Of a DNA stretch of 5,820 nt, positions 1 to 5,278 are shown piece by piece; position 1 is the stretch's first letter, and each line of letters starts with the position of its first letter. A program made the position numbers and the translations under genes. The DNA lies in assembly GCA_945900935.1 (NCBI GenBank), contig CAMDKT010000408.1, positions 1 through 5,820 of the forward strand. The letters are read 5' to 3'. The notes beneath the pieces are model-generated. The model was not told the origin of the DNA. It made no database searches and saw only the letters and a program-made list of their open reading frames with translations. This DNA is from Candidatus Sulfopaludibacter sp. SbA3 (lineage in GTDB: Bacteria > Acidobacteriota > Terriglobia > Bryobacterales > Bryobacteraceae).

Positions 1-65
1 GTCGTCCAAACCACGTGCAAGTGGATCTCGTATACGGTGTGCGCGCCGCGTCGATACTCTTTCAT
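1..65 (-). CDS. tnpA: IS200/IS605-type transposase TnpA, N-terminal fragment (cut by window edge)
   Basis: An ATG at 65-63 opens a frame that stays open to the window edge and reads MKEYRRGAHTVYEIH followed by LHVVWT (21 complete codons). I recognise this as the N-terminus of IS200-type HUH (His-hydrophobic-His) single-strand transposases, which typically begin with a charged 'EYR' stretch, then 'GxHTVY', then a beta strand rich in His, Val and Trp. The catalytic HUH pair and the tyrosine lie further on, outside the window, so activity cannot be judged. The family is usually about 130-150 residues long. The start is supported by family resemblance rather than by a good ribosome site: five G residues touch the ATG directly with no spacer, suggesting weak translation. 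The gene is too short here to be found by ORF length alone. Confidence 0.85.
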   Translation of the reverse strand, partial: MKEYRRGAHTVYEIHLHVVWT

Positions 66-97
66 CCCCCAAGTTTATTCTGCGGCGCTCCTAGCTG

Positions 98-123
98 AAG
101 CCGTCGCCTAAAGGCGAGGGTTT
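98..123 (-). repeat. Imperfect subterminal hairpin at the IS200/IS605 left end
   Basis: Inner stem TCGCC (104-108) pairs with GGCGA (113-117) around a TAAA loop (109-112 on the plus strand, TTTA on the transposase strand). Beyond one G/G mismatch (103/118) the stem continues with 101-102 against 119-120, a G-T wobble (100/121), and two A-T pairs (98-99 against 122-123). This gives ten pairs, one of them a wobble, in a 26-nt structure. Its position upstream of TnpA and its AAACCC to GGCTT composition fit the hairpins bound by TnpA of this family. It could also form in mRNA that reads through the element. Confidence 0.75.
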
Positions 124-220
124 GAACCATCCCAGGTGGAGACAATCAACATTCGATGCTGGCTAAATCATACTCAAATCCGCTAACCACTGGGGACGCG
201 GCCATTGCAATGGGTGCTTA

Positions 221-283
221 GCCGATTCGGGGAACGCACCGGCTCGCTAACGCTCGCGGCTCGGTAACTCTTTCGGAATCGGC
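221..283. repeat. Intergenic inverted repeat enclosing a short direct repeat
   Basis: The gene-free stretch between the hydrolase stop (307) and the insertion sequence holds two overlapping patterns. GGCTCGCTAAC (241-251) recurs as GGCTCGGTAAC (258-268), matching at 10 of 11 positions, with GCTCGC between them. Flanking this, GCCGATTC (221-228) is the exact reverse complement of GAATCGGC (276-283). The whole could fold into a long-loop stem in the 3' untranslated region of the hydrolase mRNA. There is no U-tract behind it on the minus strand, so I do not call it an intrinsic terminator. The CTCGCTAACGCTCGCGG core resembles intergenic repeats I associate from memory with Acidobacteria and Planctomycetes. 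I see no gene, tRNA or clear promoter between 129 and 306. Confidence 0.4.
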
Positions 284-306
284 GTAATCGTTTCCGAGTC
301 AATTTT

Positions 307-1188
307 TCACGCCCGAACGTCCGCCGTACCCGGCACCACGCGAGTCAAATCGCCGGACACTACCGATGCACACCACATTGTCTCGATATGCTCGACCACA
401 AGTTCCGTGCCGCGCGCGTGGCTGACGAATGGCCTCGTCCGCGGATCGTACATCGCGTCCGTAAGATCCCGCGCCAGCACGACCTCGAAGCCGAGCCGCG
501 TCATCTGCCGTGCGCCGAATCCTCGATTCAGAATGCAGATGTTTGTGTGAACCCCCATGAGTACAATCTTGTCGATGCCCTCCTGCTTGCAGAAGTTGTA
601 GATCTCCTGGCCGTTCTCGCTCACGCCGTCAAAGCCTACAATGTCGATCGCCGGATGCTCGCGGGTCCAGGGATAGGGCGGACCGGTGAATTTTTTCACG
701 ATCGGATCGTCGCATCCGCCGGCGGAGTCGTCAATCGGAAAGCCGCTTTCCTCCGCCGGAACGCGCGGACAACGATTGAGAATCGGGAACGGCGCCGCCG
801 CGGCCGGCGCATTTCTCATCCGCTCCCGCCACGGGGTCCCGTCATAGAATTTCATCGTGTCGCTGGGAGCATGGATGATCATCACACCCAGGCTTCGGGC
901 AGCGCTGACAACCTGATTCATGCGCGGCGCCATCATCGCCACTCGCTGCGCCGACAGCCCGCAGGTGTGCGCATCCCACATATCGCAGATGATGATGGCG
1001 GTCCGGGCCACCGGCCATTGCAGAGTTTGCTCTGTAGGCCCGGCCCCTTTCTTTCGCCGGCGCGCCGCCAGACGCAAGGCACCGGGCACTTTGGGGCGGT
1101 TGGGAAGCGCATCGTGTTGCGGCGCGGCCGTCAGCAGCATCGCCGCGGGTATCGCCCCCAAAAAAGTCCTTCGGTCTACGATTCTCAT
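307..1188 (-). CDS. Tat-exported isochorismatase-family cysteine hydrolase
   Basis: The 293-residue protein starts with a textbook Tat signal: DRRTFLG at residues 5-11, then a hydrophobic stretch (11-22, GAIPAAMLLTAA) with a probable cleavage site near 22-24. A basic linker (about 40-50, including RRRKK) precedes the hydrolase domain (about 60-275). The family signature is visible as a first strand IIICDMWDAH (65-74) supplying the catalytic Asp69, and GVHTNIC (212-218) supplying the probable nucleophile Cys218. The third member of the usual Asp-Lys-Cys triad is not obvious; the stretch where it is expected reads HPAIDIVGFDGVS (178-190), without Lys. Between about 120 and 175 lies a longer insertion than in small nicotinamidases. 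The subfamily resembles exported homologues I recall from Planctomycetes and Acidobacteria. Substrate is unknown; isochorismatase or nicotinamidase activity should not be assumed. Its ATG overlaps the stop of the upstream isomerase gene (ATGA), with GGGAGG nine bases before it, so translation is probably coupled. Confidence 0.88.
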   Translation of the reverse strand: MRIVDRRTFLGAIPAAMLLTAAPQHDALPNRPKVPGALRLAARRRKKGAGPTEQTLQWPVARTAIIICDMWDAHTCGLSAQRVAMMAPRMNQVVSAARSLGVMIIHAPSDTMKFYDGTPWRERMRNAPAAAAPFPILNRCPRVPAEESGFPIDDSAGGCDDPIVKKFTGPPYPWTREHPAIDIVGFDGVSENGQEIYNFCKQEGIDKIVLMGVHTNICILNRGFGARQMTRLGFEVVLARDLTDAMYDPRTRPFVSHARGTELVVEHIETMWCASVVSGDLTRVVPGTADVRA

Positions 1189-2087
1189 TGCCGGTAGCCT
1201 CCCGCCTTCTTCAACAACACTTCCGATTTCAGCATAATCTCTTTGGCTAATTCATAAGGGTCGGCATTCTGGAATTTCGGCAGGAAAAGCTCCACCGAGA
1301 TCGGTCCTGAATAGCCTCTCTGTACCAGCTTGCGCAGAATTTTTGCCAACGGCGCAACGCCATCGCCGGGAATCACGCGGGACTGCAGATCAAGCAATTC
1401 GCGGGGCATATCCGGCGTATCGTTCAGATGGGCATGAATAATCTCGCCCGGCCGGATCAGGTCCATGTCCTCCAGCTTGCTGGGCCCGGACCAAAAGTGA
1501 TAGCAATCAAACACGATGCCGAAATTGGGGTGCGCCGCCGCGCGATGCAACCGGAGTGCGGTCGGCAGTGATGCCATGAAAGTGGAAGTGCGCACGAACT
1601 CGGCGGCCGCTTTAATACCGAACTGCCCCGCCGCCTCTGCCACGAGTCGAATGTTTTCCGGACTTCGAACGTAATCGCCGGGTGTGAATGCAGCGGCGGT
1701 GGAGCACGGCGAATAGACCAACGGCGCGCCGAGCGAGGCAAACTGCTCACAGCGCATTTTGAACAATTCGAGGTTTTGCGCGAATTTCGGATTCGGCTCC
1801 CAAAGTCCTGTGGTGCCGATGGCCGCGGAAACAACCGTCAAGCCATTGTCGGTCAATACTCGTTTTGCGCTGGCCAGCGAATCGGTTTTCAGAAATTCGT
1901 CAAGCAGTCCGGAGGATGGCTCGACATCCTTTATCCCCGCCTTGGCCCAGCCTTCCAGGGACTTGCGGAAACCCGCCCCGGCGGACGTGAAGTGGTGCAT
2001 GCTCAGAGTCATTTTTCGCGTGGCCGCCGCGGCGCGTTCGGCGGCCAACGCCATCGGTGTCAGGAGAACGGTTCTGCGTGGCAGCAT
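1185..2087 (-). CDS. Sugar phosphate isomerase/epimerase-like TIM-barrel protein, probably exported
   Basis: This is a xylose-isomerase-like TIM barrel (AP_endonuc_2 fold, COG1082-type) of 300 residues, the usual family length plus a leader. Likely divalent-metal ligands appear in the expected order: Glu163 (AAEF), Asp194 and His197 (DCYHFW), His220 in HAHLND (218-223), and Glu266 (SVELF); GDG at 241-243 fits a conserved late loop. Such enzymes isomerise or epimerise sugars, sugar acids or inositol derivatives; the substrate here cannot be named. The N-terminus has twin arginines (PRRTVLL, 3-9) followed by a short hydrophobic, Ala-rich stretch (to about 22), resembling a weak Tat or Sec signal. 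I chose the ATG at 2087 because the leader then starts normally; an in-frame GTG at 2123 would add 12 residues ahead of the arginines. Neither start has a good ribosome site. The stop overlaps the hydrolase start by 4 bp, implying a two-gene unit. No convincing promoter is visible upstream. Confidence 0.85.
   Translation of the reverse strand: MLPRRTVLLTPMALAAERAAAATRKMTLSMHHFTSAGAGFRKSLEGWAKAGIKDVEPSSGLLDEFLKTDSLASAKRVLTDNGLTVVSAAIGTTGLWEPNPKFAQNLELFKMRCEQFASLGAPLVYSPCSTAAAFTPGDYVRSPENIRLVAEAAGQFGIKAAAEFVRTSTFMASLPTALRLHRAAAHPNFGIVFDCYHFWSGPSKLEDMDLIRPGEIIHAHLNDTPDMPRELLDLQSRVIPGDGVAPLAKILRKLVQRGYSGPISVELFLPKFQNADPYELAKEIMLKSEVLLKKAGGYRQ
1198..1203 (-). promoter_or_regulatory. Ribosome binding site of the cysteine hydrolase gene
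   Basis: GGGAGG on the minus strand ends nine bases before the ATG at 1188-1186. It lies inside the last codons (Gly-Gly) of the isomerase gene. It supports this ATG and, with the 4-bp stop/start overlap, re-initiation by ribosomes finishing the isomerase. Confidence 0.75.
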
Positions 2088-2153
2088 GAGAAATACGATA
2101 CCGCTTTCCGGGAACGCGCGCACAACGGATCGATTCCGCCGCGAGCCGGGAAT

Positions 2154-2183
2154 CCCCTGAACCGGGTTGCCCCGGCTCAGGGG
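2154..2183 (-). terminator. Strong GC-rich hairpin after the 727-residue ASH-domain gene (terminator-like, no U-tract)
   Basis: CCCCTGA (2154-2160) pairs with TCAGGGG (2177-2183) and CCGGG (2162-2166) with CCCGG (2171-2175), with one A/C mismatch between them and a 4-nt loop (2167-2170). The 12 pairs are mostly G-C. The structure begins 6 nt after the TAA of the upstream gene, where a terminator or 3'-end stabiliser would be expected. The minus-strand bases after it (ATTCCC) are not U-rich, so it is not a classical intrinsic terminator. It may partly separate the surface-protein block from the enzyme block or protect the mRNA end. Confidence 0.6.
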
Positions 2184-2189
2184 TGTTAC

Positions 2190-4373
2190 TTACTGAACGT
2201 CGACGCTGACCGCCGTCGACGCTCCCATCCGGTTCGTCAGCACCGCCGAAACGGACTTAAGCGTCTGTACAAGGGTGCCCACGTTCACCACATCGCCCGC
2301 CAATGTTAGCGGAATGGTGGCCGTGAACTGGCTCCCAAACGCGGCCGACGCCGTGCTCTGGTACCAGGCATTGAAGCTCGGCTCAGCCGGCAGCGTGAGC
2401 CTGGATGTCCCCACGCTCTCGCCCGATGTGGCCGTGAAGGTCAGATCAATTTGTGTGATCTGACGCGAAGTCGCATAACCAGTCACTAGCAGGCTGAAGC
2501 CGGTCGCCGTCTTGCCTGTCACTTGCAGACTCAACAGCCGGGGCGCGGCGGGGCCCACCGTCAACGTCAATCCCGGAGGATCCGTTGGCGTCAACGCAAT
2601 CCCGCCGTCGGTCTGAAAACTTGGCGTCATCACAATGGACCCGGTGACCGTTCCTGTCTGCAGCCTCACCACGTTCTGGTTCGTCGCAAACACCGCGTCC
2701 CGCTGTCCGGCCGGGATCGAGAAGGCGATCGTCCGGCCGCCTACCGCAAACTGCACCGCCGGGTCATTGGCGAATACGTCCGAATTGAACGCCATCGTTA
2801 ACGTTCCCCGCAACAGCAGCGGATACGGCTGCGCCAGCGCCAGTCCAACGCTGAGTTGGGTTCCCGGCTGCTGTGCCCCGGTCGCTCCGCTGAAACTGTA
2901 CAGCGGAATCGCCGGCGGCTGGTTGGCCAGTCCGGTCAACGTAAACGACAGGCTGTCGACGCGCAACGTCCCCGTCAGGCTTCCCGTAGCCGTAGGCGCA
3001 AACAGGAGTTCAAAGGCGAATGACGCCCCGGGTGCCAACGAGGCCGGTAACGTCGGCACGTTGGTCGCCACGAAGGTCGTCCCCGTTGCCAGCACGCCCA
3101 CGCTGTTCACGCCCGTCGGGCTCGTCCCCGTATTGGTAATCACGAACCGGACGGCGGTCGTCTGGCCAGCCGCTACCGGCGGAAAGATGACACTGCCGCC
3201 GTTGACAACCGTTGTCGTCACCGGTCCGGCTACATACGAGTAAGTCAGGTTGGATCCCAGCCCGTTGGAAATCACGTCAAAGGAGTCGTCCCCAATCCGC
3301 AAACGTCCCGTGAACCGCCCGGGCGCGGTGGGAGTAAAGGTTACTTGCACGGTCGCCGAACTCCCCGGCGTCAATGTCGCCGGAAGAAACGGCGCGTCGG
3401 TTACGGTGAAGCCTGCGCCTTGCACGCCGATCACGACAATCCGCCCATCGGCGTTACCGGAGTTCTTGATGCGCACAGTTACAACGCTCTTTTCGCCGAC
3501 GGCCACATCCGGAACCGCCACGGTCGCTCCTTTGGCGAGCGCCGCGGACGTCGCTTCCCGGACTAACTCATAGCTATAAACCGCGCCCGTGCTGGAGCCG
3601 GTCAAGTTAAAAGTCACCGCGCGGTCGATGAACTCAATTCGCACTCCGCCCGTGCTCGGTTCGATCGCCGTTGGCGCGTAGCGGACCAGGAACCGGACCT
3701 CGCGATTGGGGTCGATCACGGTCGGCGGATTCGGCAGCGAAGCCAATGAATACGCCGCTCCGGTGGCAGAAATCACGCCCACCGAGCCGGGACCGCTTCC
3801 GCGATTCCCGATGACGACGGCCGCGGTGGCCGTCTCATTGACGCCCGTCGCCGGGAACGCAATCGTCCCGTCCGGCTGAATCGGCGTCGCATTCGAAGAA
3901 GGCGGCGGCAGATAAGTGAAGGTGTAATCGGGCGCGACACCATTCAAATTCAACCCGGCCGACCCGGTCACAACACGCCCGCCTGGCGGCGTCGGCGGCG
4001 TGTCCGTATAGAAGAAGCGGATAGCGCCCACAGCCCTGACGCCGCTCGCCGGGTTGAACCGGACGTTCACCGAAAAGGCTTCAGTCGGCAAATAGGTCAC
4101 TTCCGGCGCCGGAACGCCGGTCACCGTGAAATCGGTCGACCCGGTCACTTCGACGCGGGTAATGTTGATGGTTCCCGTGCCGCGGTTGGTGACGCTCACG
4201 GTCGCCTCCAAAGCCTTCCCGATGGCGTCGGCAGTGAACTGCACTGTCCCGTTGTCGGCTAGCGTCTGCGCCGTTCCGGAAACCTGCGCGCGGAACGATA
4301 ATGGCTGCGTCTGGCCGGGCAGCAGCGCCGCGGTCAGCAATAAGAGCGGAGAGAAAATCGATAGGCGTTTCAT
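2190..4373 (-). CDS. Secreted protein with four ASH-type Ig-like modules (choice-of-anchor D type)
   Basis: The 727-residue protein begins with a Sec signal (MKR, then hydrophobic 7-19, probable cleavage near Gly20-Gln21). Four consecutive ASH-like beta-sandwich modules follow, at about 25-149, 150-265, 266-376 and 377-484. Each has the family's N-x-G turn (N63, N190, N304, N414) and the later F/Y-x-P strand end (P108, P234, P348, P460). Modules after the first open with an aromatic tag: YTFTY (150), YSYEL (266), YSYVA (378), YSFSG (492). The region 492-610 starts with the same tag but has a different body; 611-727 is another Ser/Thr/Val-rich, probably Ig-like domain. I see no Cys, no catalytic motif and no sorting signal such as LPXTG, PEP-CTERM or an obvious anchor helix, so how it is held is unknown. 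Its ATG is 2 bases after the preceding stop, with GGGAGGG ten bases upstream. A structural or adhesive surface role is inferred from fold and context only. Confidence 0.88.
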   Translation of the reverse strand: MKRLSIFSPLLLLTAALLPGQTQPLSFRAQVSGTAQTLADNGTVQFTADAIGKALEATVSVTNRGTGTINITRVEVTGSTDFTVTGVPAPEVTYLPTEAFSVNVRFNPASGVRAVGAIRFFYTDTPPTPPGGRVVTGSAGLNLNGVAPDYTFTYLPPPSSNATPIQPDGTIAFPATGVNETATAAVVIGNRGSGPGSVGVISATGAAYSLASLPNPPTVIDPNREVRFLVRYAPTAIEPSTGGVRIEFIDRAVTFNLTGSSTGAVYSYELVREATSAALAKGATVAVPDVAVGEKSVVTVRIKNSGNADGRIVVIGVQGAGFTVTDAPFLPATLTPGSSATVQVTFTPTAPGRFTGRLRIGDDSFDVISNGLGSNLTYSYVAGPVTTTVVNGGSVIFPPVAAGQTTAVRFVITNTGTSPTGVNSVGVLATGTTFVATNVPTLPASLAPGASFAFELLFAPTATGSLTGTLRVDSLSFTLTGLANQPPAIPLYSFSGATGAQQPGTQLSVGLALAQPYPLLLRGTLTMAFNSDVFANDPAVQFAVGGRTIAFSIPAGQRDAVFATNQNVVRLQTGTVTGSIVMTPSFQTDGGIALTPTDPPGLTLTVGPAAPRLLSLQVTGKTATGFSLLVTGYATSRQITQIDLTFTATSGESVGTSRLTLPAEPSFNAWYQSTASAAFGSQFTATIPLTLAGDVVNVGTLVQTLKSVSAVLTNRMGASTAVSVDVQ

Positions 4374-4375
4374 GA

Positions 4376-5278
4376 TTACTGTTCCCTCCCGGCCGGCACA
4401 AAGTAGACCCGCGGCGAGCCGCTCAAATCCAGCACATACAGAGGTTCAGTCTCCGATCCGTTGTTCAACAGCGCCAAAGTTTCTCCTAGTCCCGTCATCC
4501 GTGTCGGCGTAAAGTCCAGTTCCACCGAGCCCAAACGTTCCATCGTCGCGACGTCGAAGGCATCGACGGTCCGCGTTTCCGCGCTCGCCACCAGCAGGCG
4601 GCGGCGCGACATCTGCAAGCCGACAGGCGCGCCTACATCGGCGAACTTGCCGGACTCGGCGGCTCCAGCGTAATCCCGGATCCGGCTGACCTGTCCCGCT
4701 CCCCTGTCGGCGACGAACAAGTCGCTTCCCGCGACTAACATCGCGGAGGGATCCTGTAACTCGGCGATCCGCCTGTTCCCGCCGCGCGCGGCCAGATACA
4801 ATCCGCCCTTCGCCAGCAGTAACAGATTCTCGCCGTCGAGCAATACGTTCCGGACAGATCCGTCTAAGTCAGAGATATCCAAGTTAGTAACCTGATCGGC
4901 GCCGGCATCCAGGCCGCGCCAGAGCATGACTTTCCGCGAGGCGGTGAACACAACCGCCAGATCGCGGCCGGACCAGGCAAAGAGAACCTCTCCCGGCTCC
5001 TGGGCGAGCATGACGCGTACCGGCGACGCGGTGTCAAAACCGCGGATGACTTCGATCATTCCAAAACGGGCCGCGGCGGCCATCGTTCCGTCGCCTGACG
5101 CGAGCGCCGCGTCAGTTTCCTTCAATAACGCCGAGCCCAAATGGGCCGAACCCGGCGTTCCGCGCATCGGGCGCAATTCGCGCGACGCGGAGTCAAACAC
5201 GTAACCGGGCGTCGGTCCGCCGACTTGTCCCCAGGCTGCCGCTGTGAGCAGCGCCGCGATGGTCAATTTCGTCTTCAT
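4376..5278 (-). CDS. Secreted protein with beta-propeller-like repeats, function unknown
   Basis: I do not recognise a named family beyond a resemblance to uncharacterised acidobacterial secreted proteins. The 300-residue product has a short Sec signal (MKTK, hydrophobic 6-16, likely cleavage between Gly17 and Gln18). After a conserved-looking opening (YVFDSASRELRPMRGTPGSA, 26-45), the chain shows successive strand-rich units: about 97-122 (VLFAWSGRDLAVVF), 149-174, 183-204 (GSDLFVADRGAGQVSRI, NHL-like), 226-250 (RRRLLVASAETRTVDAFDV) and 264-290. These look like blades of a small or incomplete beta-propeller of the YncE/NHL kind, a common scaffold for binding. No catalytic residues or cysteines stand out. 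A longer reading from 5419 would add 47 residues of Gly/Arg-rich sequence that only translate the preceding gene out of frame. The ATG at 5278 is preferred because it has GGGAGG six bases upstream, a proper signal peptide and an ATGA overlap with the preceding gene. Confidence 0.75.
   Translation of the reverse strand: MKTKLTIAALLTAAAWGQVGGPTPGYVFDSASRELRPMRGTPGSAHLGSALLKETDAALASGDGTMAAAARFGMIEVIRGFDTASPVRVMLAQEPGEVLFAWSGRDLAVVFTASRKVMLWRGLDAGADQVTNLDISDLDGSVRNVLLDGENLLLLAKGGLYLAARGGNRRIAELQDPSAMLVAGSDLFVADRGAGQVSRIRDYAGAAESGKFADVGAPVGLQMSRRRLLVASAETRTVDAFDVATMERLGSVELDFTPTRMTGLGETLALLNNGSETEPLYVLDLSGSPRVYFVPAGREQ
4384..4390 (-). promoter_or_regulatory. Ribosome binding site of the ASH-domain gene
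   Basis: GGGAGGG on the minus strand, ten bases before the ATG at 4373-4371 and inside the last codons of the preceding gene. It supports this start and co-translation of the two genes across a 2-bp gap. Confidence 0.75.

Larger units (their letters stand above)
1..128 (-). mobile_element. Left end of an IS200/IS605-family insertion sequence (partial)
   Basis: The segment combines two hallmarks of this family read on the minus strand: an imperfect hairpin (98-123) and, 32 nt further on, the start of a TnpA-type transposase running off the window at position 1. Elements of this family move as single-stranded DNA, lack terminal inverted repeats and make no target duplication; TnpA recognises subterminal hairpins instead. 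The outer boundary is therefore not directly visible. I set it just beyond the hairpin, but the true cleavage site could lie 5 to 20 nt further out, up to about position 145. Whether the element is intact, and whether it carries tnpB as well as tnpA, cannot be told from this window. Confidence 0.8.

Noticed and set aside
100..140. GGTTTGAACC-like stretch considered as the T-arm of a tRNA
   Set aside because: No acceptor, anticodon or D-arm can be built around it. The same bases form the insertion-sequence hairpin next to tnpA.
202..213. Perfect 12-bp palindrome CCATTGCAATGG in the non-coding gap, considered as an operator
   Set aside because: A six-base half-site palindrome is expected about once by chance in a window of this size, and no promoter or regulator gene lies next to it.
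273..307. Plus-strand stem TCGGAA/TTCCGA followed by TTTTT, considered as an intrinsic terminator
   Set aside because: The stem has only six pairs with a 13-nt loop, and no plus-strand gene ends here. On the minus strand, where the transcript runs, the T-run is on the wrong side.
388..1197. Long plus-strand open frame of 269 codons opposite the hydrolase gene
   Set aside because: Its translation is rich in Arg, His and Pro with no recognisable domain, and it lies wholly antisense to a gene with a clear Tat signal and catalytic motifs. GC-rich codon bias on the minus strand explains the open frame.
2088..2150. Possible promoter for the isomerase-hydrolase pair (TTGTGC and TATCGT on the minus strand)
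   Set aside because: The match to sigma-70 boxes is poor, the 19-nt spacing is long, and the start of transcription would fall almost on the ATG.
2635..3243. Plus-strand open frame of 202 codons inside the ASH-domain gene
   Set aside because: It is the complementary shadow of repetitive Val/Thr/Pro/Gly codons. The minus-strand reading has a signal peptide and regular domains; this one has neither.
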